From contig NC_089264.1 of the NCBI RefSeq assembly GCF_963930625.1, forward strand, positions 4,464,001 through 4,528,000: a stretch of 64,000 nt of DNA. The letters run 5' to 3'. This DNA is from Muntiacus reevesi (taxonomy: Eukaryota > Chordata > Mammalia > Artiodactyla > Cervidae). Position 1 is the stretch's first letter; each line of letters opens with the position of its first letter. Below, in pieces: positions 36,025 to 46,196 of the stretch. Position numbers and translations under genes: made by a program. The notes beneath the pieces were generated by a model. The model saw only the letters and a program-made list of their open reading frames with translations. It did not search any database and was not told where the DNA came from.

Positions 36025-36640
36025 AAAAATTAGTTTACTTTTTAATTGAAGGATAATCACTTACAGAATGTTGTTGTTTTCTGCCAGATATCCTGGTAGG
36101 CTGCAGTCCATGGGGTCTCGAAGAGTTGGATATGACTGAGCGACTTCACTTTCACTTTTCACTTTCATGCATTGGGGAAGGAAATGGCAACCCACTTCAG
36201 TGTTCTTGCCTGGAGAATCCCAGGGACGGGGGAGCCTGGTGGGCTGCCGTCTATGGGGGTCGCAGAGAGTTGGACACGACTGGAGTGACTTAGCAGCAGC
36301 AGCCAGATATCAGTGAATCAGCCACAGGTATACACATGTTCCCTCCCTCTTGAACCTCCTTCCCATCTCCCTCTCCATCCCACCCCTCTTTGAGTTCCTA
36401 AGTAATAGAGAAAATTCCCATTGGTTATCTATTTTACATATGGTAATATAAGCTTCCATGTTTTTCTCTCCATACATCTCACCCTCTCCTACCCCCCTCA
36501 TGGCCCTGCCATGTCCATAAGTCTGCTCTCTATGTCTAAAAATGTGGAACATTTCATGAATTTGTGTGTCATTCTCGCCCAGGAGCCATGCTAATCTCTG
36601 TATCAGTCTGATTTTAGTATATGTGCTGCCAAAATGTGCT
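36025..36640 (-). mobile_element. U6 snRNA-L1 chimeric retrogene
   Basis: On the minus strand a nearly complete U6 sequence (36640 to 36538) is joined directly to a 5'-truncated L1 3'UTR (36537 to 36025) ending in an A-rich tail. CTGGAATTTTT occurs exactly at 36014-36024 and 36641-36651, so both halves entered in one event. The structure fits the known template switch in which the L1 RT moves from L1 RNA to U6 RNA during integration. A later Bov-A2 interrupts the L1 half. No product is expected. Confidence 0.9.
36093..36301 (+). mobile_element. Bov-A2 SINE with 10-bp TSD
   Basis: Both A monomers and the 'cttcactttcacttttcact' linker are present, with an (agc)n tail. GCCAGATATC flanks it at 36083-36092 and 36302-36311. 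It is inserted in the L1 half of the U6-L1 chimera and so is younger. Confidence 0.95.
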
Positions 36641-36642
36641 CT
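36538..36642 (-). pseudogene. RNU6 pseudogene: U6 small nuclear RNA pseudogene
   Basis: The plus strand shows the reverse complement of U6: 'gtggaacatttcatgaattt', 'gtgtgtcattctcgcccagg', 'agccatgctaatctctgtat', 'attttagtatatgtgctgcc'. About 103 bases cover the 5' end to the 3' U-run, with scattered substitutions and small gaps, including in the 5' stem and next to the conserved ACAGAG box. It is the 5' part of an L1 chimera and I see no U6-type promoter beside it, so it is not a functional gene. Confidence 0.93.
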
Positions 36643-36651
36643 GGAATTTTT

Positions 36652-37787
36652 TTTTTTTTTGAAAGGCAAAAGTATTGAAAGTTTTCTAAGTTTATTAACC
36701 TTAATACTTCTTACTTTTATGGAACACATTCTAAACACCTCAGATCAGATGGAGAGAGAAATAGGACTAGGTAATTATTACTGTTTTTAGTTCAAAAGGA
36801 AACTAAATGGAGGAATGCAAAATTGCTTTAAAGATGTTTTTACTTTGACTTTTTAAAAATTACATCTTTAAGCAATGCATACCAATGAATTACAAAGAAA
36901 TAAGTTTTCAACCAGAGTGTACAAAACTGAATTAGTGTACCAGCTGTTCCCTTTTGGCCTTTAGTCATGACAGAAATTAATTATCCCAATAATAATACAA
37001 GGAGTGGGCTTTCAATAGACTTCATCTTGGTATTGTCTTTGGATTCTCAAACTACTGAACTGCTAATCAAAATTTAATCAGAGCTGAGTCCCCTATGTGA
37101 GAAAAGCAAAGATTATGTAATCATAGACATAAAATTCTTCCCACTGGGCAAAAGAAAGAACTGTATTTAATTTCTGATCACTCTTTTAATATCCTCTACA
37201 TCTCCAAGTACATTGGGAATATAGTGAAATCATAATTAGCCAGTTTTTAGGAATGAAATTTATTTATCAAAAAAGTTTAAAAAATAGTTCAACCAAAAAA
37301 TCAATAGGTCATTTAAACAAAGTTGCACAACCCACAGGCCTGAGTAGTTAAATCCCTGTATAGCTTCTAGTAGCCACTCACAAATGATGGTTCACAACTT
37401 TGAACTAGACAAAGTTATGATTTCCAAATTTTATCTTTCATTTCTATATTTCTTAACTTAAAATAATCATGGCCATTTTTTATGATTTCCTCAAGATTTT
37501 TATATCATTCATTCAAATATTGATCTTTGTTTCCCTTTTATGCGTTTAGTTTCTAATTCTGTACAGTGTATGTTGAGCATCTGTAAGCAGGTAGATCCTT
37601 TGGTGGGGCCAGCAATAGTCATTGAATCACATTTGTAGTGTTAGAGATCAATTCCCAGGAGGTTCAGGAAGTAAAAGTGTCTGTTTCTCCTGGATTTTGA
37701 AATTTGGAGCCTTTTTTCCCCACCATAGATCTTTCTATCCTCTTTTCCCAGCCCTTTTCCCACTTCCCCTCTGAGCAGGGAGACTGA
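36652..37787. other. AT-rich intergenic sequence, no gene seen
   Basis: It starts with the T-rich target flank of the U6-L1 insertion. No other feature recognised. Confidence 0.5.
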
Positions 37788-37972
37788 GTGATGAGGTAGA
37801 AAGAGCTTTGGGGCCAGTACAGATCTGGGCTTGAGCTAGGTTATGAGACTTGGTTTTTTCCACTAAAAAAGAAAACAATTCATACTTTCTGACTTGAATC
37901 AGAGAGAATTTATGAGAAACTTCTGACACATTATAGACACTGAATAAATGTCAGTTGTTATTGCAGACAATT
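37788..37972 (+). repeat. MIR SINE
   Basis: 'gagctttggggccagtacag' resembles the MIR tRNA-like region, and 'gacactgaataaatgtcagt' the 3' end, in the right order and spacing, with a diverged centre. Confidence 0.6.
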
Positions 37973-38463
37973 CAGACTGTCCTTTACATAATGTAATTCT
38001 TCTTTCCATCCCATGATTGCCAATTAATATCTTGTTTCCCACTTGATATTAATTTAATTAGTATTTAATGCAACTTTTCTGAACTCCTAGAAAGTAGGAA
38101 AATCTAGTAGTACTAAAGTAATTAAATTCCTGATCAATAAATTATCTTTGGGATTATCTTTTTCATTAACAGAGAATGAATATACTCAGCTATCTTAACT
38201 ACTGACTGATTATCTGAGTTTGATAACAGATTTTGTTGTCTTGAGCCAGAAGTTAATAAAATTTCTTTTGGAAAGACAGACAAGAAGAGCTTCTTCTGAT
38301 CTCGTTCTAGATTATAGAGCTGGAAGAGATGTCTTAAAAGCACAGTTTTCCCTGTTGTAGAAATACAAGCCTTAGGAGCTAAATTGCCTACAGCTACAAA
38401 ACTAACAGTTCTCCATTGTTAGTATCCATTAAAGCCAGGGGATCTGACACTTAGGTCCTAGTG
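37973..38463. other. Unassigned; possible MIR3-like remnant at its end
   Basis: No gene seen. From about 38310 ('tagagctggaagagatgtct' to 'ctgacacttaggtcctagtg') it resembles an old MIR-type SINE into which the next BovB inserted. The assignment is weak. Confidence 0.4.
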
Positions 38464-39634
38464 CAGAGGAACCAGAGATCAAATTGCCAATATCCACTGG
38501 ATCATCGAAAAAGCAAGAGAGTTCTAGAAAAACATCTATTTCTGCTTTATTGACTACACCAAAGCCTTCGACTATTTGGATACAATAAACCATGGAAAAT
38601 TCTGAAGGAGATGGGAATACCAGACCACCTGACCTTCCTCATATAGGTTGAGAAACCTATATGCAGGTCAGGAAGCAACAGTTAGAACTGGACATGGAAC
38701 AACAGACTGGTTCCAAATAGGAAAAGGAGTACATCACGGCTGTATATTGTCACCCTGCTTATTTAACGTATATGCAGATTATATCATGAGAAACGCTGGG
38801 CTGGAAGAAGCACAAGCTGGAATCAAGATTGCCAGGAGAAATATCAATAACCTCAGATATGCAGATTACACCACCTTTATGGCAGAAAGTGAAGAGGAAC
38901 TAAAGAGTCTCTTGATGAAAGTGAAAGAGGAGAGTGAAAAAGTTGACTTAAAGCTTAACATTCAGAAAACTAAGATCATGGCATCTGGTCCCATCACCTC
39001 ATAGGAAATAGATGGGGAGACAGTGGAGACAGTGTCAGACTTTATTTTTGGGGGCTCCAAAATCACTGCAGATGGTGACTGCAACCATGAAATTAAAAGA
39101 CGCTTACTCCTTGGAAGGAAAGTATGACCAACCTAGATAACATATTAAAAAGCAGAGACATTACTTTGCCAATAAAGGTCAGTCTGGTCAAGGCTATGGT
39201 TTTTCCAGTGGCCATGTATGGATGTGAGAGTTGGACTGTGAAGAAAGCTGAGCGCCGAAAAATTGATGCTTTTCGGCTGTGGTTTTGGAGAAGACTCTTG
39301 AGACTCCCTTGGACTGCAAGGAGATCCAACCAGTCCATCCTAAAGGAGATCGGTCCTGGGTGTTCATTGAAAGGACTGATGCTGAAGCTGAAACTCCAAT
39401 ACTTTGGCCACCTCATGCGAAGAGTTGACTCGTTGGAAAGGACCCTGATGCTGGGAGGGGTTGGGGGCAGGAGGAGAAGGGGTTGACAGAGGATGAGATG
39501 GCTGAATGGCATCACCGACTTGATGGGCATGAGTTTGAGTAAAGTCCAGGAGTTGGTGATGGACAGGGAGGCCTGGCGTGCTGTGATTCATGGGGTCGCA
39601 GAGTCGGACACAACTGAGCAACTGAACTGAACTG
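38464..39634 (+). mobile_element. BovB LINE, 5'-truncated
   Basis: It starts in the RT at 'gcagaggaaccagagatcaa' and ends at 'actgaactgaactgaa'. The frame at 38648-39004 keeps 'SPCLFNVYADYIMRNAGLE', but the catalytic box is YADY ('NNLRYADYTTF'). The C-terminal region at 39124-39486 has 'MVFPVAMYGCESWTVKK'. Frameshifts separate the two. It is less diverged than the copies near the start of the window. Confidence 0.93.
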
Positions 39635-39648
39635 AATAGGGTTGACCA

Positions 39649-39877
39649 GGCTTCCCTGGTGGCTCAGTTGGTAAAGACTCTGCCTGCAATGCAGGAAACT
39701 GCCTGTAGGAGACCATGGGTTTGGTCCTTGGATCGAGAAGTTCCCCTGGAGAAGGAAATTGTAAACCACTCCAGTATTCGTGCCTGGGAAATCCCAAGGA
39801 CAAGGGAGCCTGATGGGCTACTGTCCATGGAACCTCAAGAATCAGACATGACTTAGTTACTAAACCACCATCACTAC
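39649..39877 (+). mobile_element. Bov-tA SINE with 12-bp TSD
   Basis: tRNA-Glu-like head ('ttccctggtggctcagttgg', 'gcctgcaatgcaggaaact'), BovA body and a short tail. TAGGGTTGACCA flanks it at 39637-39648 and 39878-39889. It landed just past the 3' end of the preceding BovB. Confidence 0.95.
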
Positions 39878-39889
39878 TAGGGTTGACCA

Positions 39890-40494
39890 CAGGCAAACAC
39901 CATATCTACTGTTGGAAGAAAGTTCCAAGTGTGACCTGATGAGGGTAGGCTTTAATCCATCTCTGATCCCAATCTTTGTTAAATACTCCAAAGTACTGTG
40001 TAAACATCCTTCACCTCTGAGAATCAGAGATTAATTTGTCTAATTTGGGAAACTAAAAACTCACTGGTGTCCTTGTGCTCCTTCAGAGCTGTTTATTTTT
40101 ACTTTCTTTCTTCCTTGGCTGCATTGATTATTCTTTTAGCCAAATGTCATGGCCAGTCTGGATACTTGTGAATGTTCTTTTCTTTTTGTGGCCACGAACG
40201 TTTACATTTCCTTTATTTTAATTTTTAGTAGTGGGCTTCCAGATCTAAATTATGTTTACATTTTTACCTACAAACACTCCAGAGAAAGCGCAGCTATTTC
40301 TTAGGGCAAATGTAGCTGTGTATATATGTTTTCCACTTTTCTATGCACAAAAGGTTATAATCTGCTATGAGTTTGACAGCATAAGAAATAAAAATCTCTG
40401 CAGTCTACAAAAATATCAACTGCAATGAAAGGAAAATTACTATGAGGTGGAACACTCAGGATATAGCCTTATCTTTTTTTGTGTGACCTTATTT
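39890..40494. other. Intergenic sequence, no gene seen
   Basis: AT-rich, no recognised feature. Confidence 0.5.
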
Positions 40495-40509
40495 CTAACA
40501 TATGGTTTT

Positions 40510-40867
<358 letters not shown>

Positions 40868-40882
40868 CTAACATATGGTTTT

Positions 40883-42579
40883 ATATTATTTCTAACATCT
40901 GTGTTTAATCATAAAACAAGGTGACTGGACTTGATAAACTGTTCTCAAACTTGTTCAGACTTCATAAGTTTTGTAAATCAGTATTATTTTGAGGAATATG
41001 GATCTATTTAATCCCATCAAACTAATGGGTGACAGATTTGAAACTAGGTTATATAGTAAATCACAACCACTGAAAGTATTTAGTGTACCCATTCAATTAG
41101 TCACAAAACTCAATAGTAAATAAAGAAATTATAAAATGACCAAAGCTTATAAAAATTATAGGAAAAAGCACTTAAAATTCCAAGTATTTTATCCTCTGAC
41201 TAAATACTTTGTTTACATAGAAGAAAATACCAGAGTCCAACGTTAGATTTCAACCCTTTTTCCAAAGTGTTAAAGTCTAGGATTCTTTCAAAGCTCTGTT
41301 TAAGAACTTCTGGATATATCTACAAGCTCTAAGATGTCTAAAATACTTCTTGTTGGAAGATTGCGTCTTCTGATTTTAATTGCTTTTCAGCTGTAGATAC
41401 TAGGTAGGTATTTTATATCTTATTGTAAACTCTAATTTAAATGGGATAACCATTGAAATGGAAACTTGGTTCAGGTACAGATTATACTCTGGACAAAAGC
41501 TTCTGGAACACAGTACTTTCTTCCAGTGCTACTCAGATGTCTCCATGGAAACACTCTTCCCCCCAGAGAGTAAAGGTGCACTCCAGGGTCTGAGTATTTT
41601 GAGGCCCATTATAGGTGCATATCTTTGAAACCTGAATCCTAACTTTGAGAATTATGTAAAAATTTTACGTAAAGTTTTTTAAATTACTTTTCATCAGAAA
41701 AACCCCTACAGTTTGAACTGAATTCAGATGGCTGTGCTAGTTCTCCCGAGACGCACTGCTCCGTGGGTGGTGGGAGGTAGGCGTGCACACCCTCCAACTT
41801 GCCATCCTCATCCTGGCTCAGGACTTCTTTGTATCTATCCAGCAGAGAACCACCATCAAAATGTCACTACGAGGAAAGGGAAATTTTCCATTTGCCTACA
41901 GTAAAAATACCTGTGGCCCTGTTACAAACTAATTACCACAAGCAGGGAAAATTAAAAGTAAGACTTTGCTAATTGTCAGGGTTTGTGTCCAGATTAAACA
42001 CTAGACTGCCTGCATCCATGTGTTGACTCAGTTCCTAGGTGACTCATTATGTAACCTTGGGATGATAGCTTTTAGAGGGAACGGAAATACAATGTAAATT
42101 CTTTTAAGCAGGAAGGAGATCCTGTTTTGCAATGACTGAATCCTGGGTGAAAGGAAACTGGTAAAAGACAAAGGAAAGAGACACAGTTGAAAAAGGATGT
42201 TAATTAATGCCTGTTCTTTCTCAAGGTATTATTTATGAGGTAGACCAAGCTGCTGTTGAAATATTTTAGCCCTCCTGAAGCATTCTGAATATTGAGATAG
42301 TTGAAATTTCAAATCTCCTGTATTTTGAATTAGATAATTACCTCGAGCTTTCATTTTACTCTCTTTGTTCAAGTCAAAACTAAATGTTTAAGATACACTG
42401 CCTTATTTCCAAAAATGAGAAGGAGAAATGAAGGAAAACTTTGCCTATTTATCTGTTTTGCAAGTTCAAGATTAATTTTATAGACACATAAAGAGAAGAA
42501 GAGAAGTATGTCCTAGATTGATATGCCTCCATCACCACCCCAAAATCTCTTGATTCTTTGGCCTTTTATGGGAATTATC
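40883..42579. other. Intergenic sequence, no gene seen
   Basis: The longest stretch without an assigned repeat. It begins with the target-site copy of the RPS27 retrocopy. A more GC-rich patch at 41740-41830 has no recognisable reading frame. Confidence 0.5.
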
Positions 42580-42744
42580 CTGTCATTCATTCCTTCAACA
42601 AATAATTTTGAAGTTTCTATGACCTTTCAAAGAACTGATGTTAGGTACTAGAGAAACAGGTATACAAGATGAAGCCCCAGCCCTTGAGAAGTAAACGCAT
42701 AAAGAGTGGGAAAGGGTATATACAACACCATTAGTAAGTAGTGC

Positions 42745-43228
42745 TGTTGCAGGAAAGGGGACCCCTTCCAGGGCCCAAAACTGGGCTCTTGTCTAACACT
42801 AGAAAATGAATTGTCCAAGGAGACACATGTGCTGACAAAACAAGAGATTTTATTGCAAAAGGGCACCCGGGTGGAGAGCAGGGGGGTAAGGGAACCCAGG
42901 AGGACTGCTCTGCCACATGGCAGTCTCTCTCAGGTTTTATGGTGATGGCATTAGTTTCCGGGTTGTCCTTAGTCAATCATTCTGACTCAGAGTCCTTCCT
43001 GGTAGTGCATGCCTTGTTCAGCCAAGATGGATGCCAGAGAGAAGGACTCTGGGAGCTGGTCAGACAGGTGGTGTCTCCTTTTGACCTTTCCTGAACTCTT
43101 CTAGTTGGTGGAGGCTTATTAGTTCCCTGTTCCTTACCAGGACCTCCTGTCATAAAACAACTCTTGCAAATGGTTACTATGGTGCCTGGCCAGGGTGGGC
43201 AGTTTCAATCAGTGTGCTTCCCCTAACA
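42745..43228 (-). mobile_element. Solo LTR of an endogenous retrovirus (class I-like)
   Basis: A 484-bp block with TG...CA ends (on the minus strand TGTTAGGGG...CTGCAACA), flanked by the 4-bp duplication GTGC at 42741-42744 and 43229-43232. On the minus strand, ATAAAA at about 42935-42940 precedes AATAAA at 42849-42854, a TATA-to-polyadenylation spacing of about 80 bases expected for U3-R. No internal retroviral sequence adjoins it. It differs in sequence from the LTR at 34835, so a different family is likely. Confidence 0.82.
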
Positions 43229-43334
43229 GTGCTACATTAAAAAAATAAATAAATAAAGCAGAATAAAGTGATAGAAAGTGCCCAGACAAGACTATTCAGA
43301 AAGAGTGTTCTGAGAGAGTCTTATTACGACATGC

Positions 43335-44372
43335 TATCCTTGACACCAGTCTTGGGAATGATTTCATGAATTTGACATGAAAGCAAAGACAATAAATGTA
43401 AAATAAAGGGGCAGGACTATATCGAACTAAAAAGCTTCTACACAGCAAAGGAAACCATTGATGAAATGAAAGTGCAAGCTATGGAATGGGAAAAAAATAT
43501 TTGCAAATCATATATATGACAAAAGGCTAAAAGCCAAAGGATATTAAGAACTCATATAGCTTAACAGCACATAAACAGAAACAATCTGACTTTAAAATGA
43601 TCAGAAGATCTGAATAGACATTTTCCAAGATATACAGATGCCTAACAGGACACGAAAAGTGCTCAATATCACTAAGCATGAGTGAAATGCAAACCAAACG
43701 ATAATGAGATCTCATCTCATATCTGTTTGCATAGCTATCTTCAAAAATATAAGAAATGATAAGTGTTAAGAGGGTATGGAGAAGAAGGAATACTTATGTG
43801 TTATTGGTAGAAATGTAAAATGGTTCAGCCACTATGAAAGACAGTATGGTGATTCCTAAAAAAATTAAAAATAGAACTATATCATTTTGATCCAACAATT
43901 CTAATCCTGGGTATTTATTCAAAGGGAACAAAATCGCTATTTCAAGAAGATATCTACACCCTTGGGGCTCATTGCAATGTTATTCAGAACAGCCCAAACA
44001 TGGAAACAAGCTAGTTTTCCATCAGTCAATGAGTAGATAAAGAAAATGTTTGTTGTGCATGCACACACACACACACACACACAAATATACACAAACACAC
44101 TGGAATATTATTCAGCCATAAAAAGGAAGAAAATCCTGCCATTAATGACAACATGTATGGAATTTGAGGGCATTATGCTAAGATAAATACTGTACGATCT
44201 CATTTATATATGTAATTAAAAAGAACCATTGACCTCAGATAGAGGAAAAGATTGATGCTGAAAAAGGCAGTAAGGGTGGGTAGGGGGTTGGGTGAAAGGG
44301 GTGAAGTTGATTAAAAGATTCAAACTCCCAGTTATAAGTCCTGAGAGTGTAATGCAAAAAAGAAAGAAAGCA
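43335..44372 (+). mobile_element. Old L1 3' portion
   Basis: ORF2 C-terminal region and 3'UTR: 'gaactaaaaagcttctacac', 'gtgctcaatatcactaagca', 'cagccataaaaaggaagaa', ending with 'aaactcccagttataagtcc'. A (CA)n run at 44061-44083 lies inside it. Many stops; no frame survives. Confidence 0.8.
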
Positions 44373-44859
44373 ATGTCCTTTGATCAGCAACCTGAAATAA
44401 CTAAGGGAGAGAACCTGATGGAGATCTGGAGAAGGATATCCTTGATTCCAGGGGAAAACACTTGGTTTAGTTAAGGAAGAGCCAGGAAGCTCTGTGGCTA
44501 AAGCAGAGCAATCAGAGAGGCTAGTGGTAGGAGATGAGTATGGAATGGTGGGGAGGGGCAGACCCTCCAGGGTCTTGGAGGCCTTTGGTGAGGACTCTAG
44601 ATTTGTTTTTAAAATGATGAGAAAGTATTGGAGAAATTGAAGATGAAAAATGTGATTTTATTTACATTTTAAAAGACCACTTTGGTTGCTGTGCAGAAAA
44701 AATAGACTGTGGAGAAGCAGAGGAAGGGAGATAATTTAAGTTGGTGTGCAGAGTCTAGACAGGAGATGATAGTGGCTTCAACTGAGCTAGAAGTTGTAGA
44801 GATGGTATAAAATGGTTGAACTGGGGACGGATCTGAAAGCAGAGTTCACATAGAAGCTT

Positions 44860-45385
44860 TGTAGTGGGTTGAATGTTTTCAGTCACTCAGTCGTGTCTGA
44901 CTTTGTGAACTTGGGCCAAGCAGGCTCCTCTGTCCATAGGATTTCCCCAGCAAGAATGGGTTGCCATTTCCTTCTCCAGTAAGGGGTTGAATGGTGGCCC
45001 CTAGAAAGATACATCTATATCCTAACCTCTGAAATCCGTGAATATCACTTTATTTGGAAAAAAGATATTTCTGGACGGAATTAAGGATCTATAGATAGGA
45101 TCATTCTGAATTATTTGGGTAAGCCTTAAGTCGAATGACAAGTATCGTTATACGGAAGAGGACAAGGCCATGTGAAATTGGCAGCAGAAAGTAGAGTTAT
45201 ACAGTCATAACCTTAGGAATGCCTGTAAAAGACAATAAGAACTTTTTTCCTATGGCATTTGGGGGGCAGGCAACCCTGCCAACACCTTGATTTCAGACTT
45301 CTGGCCTCCAGACCAATGAGATATTTAATTCCTTCTATTTTAAGCCACTGTTTGTGGTGATTTGGTACATCAGCCTTGGGAAACA
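44860..45385 (+). mobile_element. MLT1-type LTR (MaLR), with a SINE inside
   Basis: It reads 'ttgaatggtggcccctagaa', 'gaatatcactttatttggaa', 'ccaacaccttgatttcagac', 'cttctggcctccagaccaat', and ends 'agccttgggaaaca', the typical MLT1 order. An old, immobile mammalian LTR retrotransposon copy. Confidence 0.8.
44876..44983 (-). mobile_element. Bov SINE fragment with 10-bp TSD
   Basis: Antisense BovA body ('cagtcactcagtcgtgtctg', 'gttgccatttccttctccag'). GGGTTGAATG at 44866-44875 and 44984-44993 shows it split the MLT1 start. Confidence 0.88.
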
Positions 45386-45714
45386 GGATGGTAAATTGGA
45401 TACAATGTCTGAGGCAAATCTGTAGCTCAAGAAGAGGCCAGGGCTCTTGCCTGTATATTACATTGAAAGCTATGCCTCTGAAATCAATCAGCAGGAATCA
45501 GTGTAGGTAAAAGAGAAAAAGGAAGTGATGTCATTAAAGCTAAGGAAGTGTGTAAGGGAGAGAACAACCAACTTTATCAAATGTTGCCAAAAAGTTCAGT
45601 GAGATGAAGACCAAGACTCAACCACTAGATTTGCTGAGATTGCTCATGATCTTGTCAAGGATAGTTTCAGTGGCAAGGCCGCAAAGAACTTTAAGAAACT
45701 TCCCAAGTTCCCCC

Positions 45715-45777
45715 TACTTCTGTGCTGCATTTCATGGGATTGCAAAGAGTTGGACATGACTTAGTGACTGAACAACA
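45715..45777 (+). mobile_element. Bov SINE tail fragment
   Basis: 'gggattgcaaagagttggac' and 'atgacttagtgactgaacaa' match the 3' end of BovA/Bov-tA. The head is missing. Confidence 0.7.
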
Positions 45778-45798
45778 ATTGTCATCATTATCATGATC

Positions 45799-45813
45799 GG
45801 GTGAGTGTGTGTA

Positions 45814-45851
<38 letters not shown>

Positions 45852-46187
45852 TGGGCACATGCTTGGTCACTCTTTGCAACCCCATGGGCTATAACCCACC
45901 AGACTCCTCTGTCCATGGAATTCTCCAGGCAAAAATACTGGAGTGGGTAGCCATTTCTTTTTCCAGGGGATCTTCCAAACCCAGGGATTGAATCTGGGTC
46001 TCCTGCATTTTAGGCAGATTCTTTACCATCTGTGGAGAAGGAAATGGCAACCCACTCCAGTATTCTTGCCTGGAAAATCCCATGGATGGAGGAGACTGGT
46101 AGGTTACAGTCCATGGGGTCGCAAGCAGTCAGACACGACTGAGCGACTTCACTTCACTTTTACCATCTGAGCCACCAGGGAAGCCCC
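45799..46187 (-). mobile_element. Bov-tA SINE with (TG)n tail, holding another SINE
   Basis: Antisense Bov-tA from a (TG)n tail (45804-45849) to the tRNA head ('ctgagccaccagggaagccc'). ATCATGATC flanks it at 45790-45798 and 46188-46196. The dinucleotide run sits at the SINE's 3' end, where ruminant SINE tails often carry microsatellites. Confidence 0.9.
46033..46158 (+). mobile_element. BovA monomer SINE inside a Bov-tA
   Basis: 'tggagaaggaaatggcaacc' to 'gactgagcgacttcacttca'. TTTACCATCTG at 46022-46032 and 46159-46169 is a TSD within the tRNA-like head of the outer SINE. Confidence 0.92.
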
Positions 46188-46196
46188 ATCATGATC

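Larger units (their letters stand above)
42580..45700 (-). mobile_element. Ancient L2-like LINE, in four pieces
   Basis: Collinear minus-strand pieces at 42580-42740, 43229-43335, 44373-44859 and 45386-45700. The first reads like an antisense L2 3' end ('tcattccttcaacaaataat'). Later ones carry 'ggaggcctttggtgaggact', 'accactttggttgctgtgca' and 'tagacaggagatgatagtgg', and near 45575-45605 the antisense of an RT-like stretch. Interruptions are a solo LTR, an L1 and an MLT1 LTR. The L2 name is recognition from consensus memory and less certain than the younger families. Confidence 0.5.

Noticed and set aside
36538..36642. A functional U6 snRNA gene
   Set aside because: Several substitutions and gaps, no recognisable U6 upstream promoter, and a retrotransposed chimeric context.
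44041..44101. CRISPR-like or regulatory repeat
   Set aside because: It is a plain (CA)n microsatellite without spacers, inside an L1.
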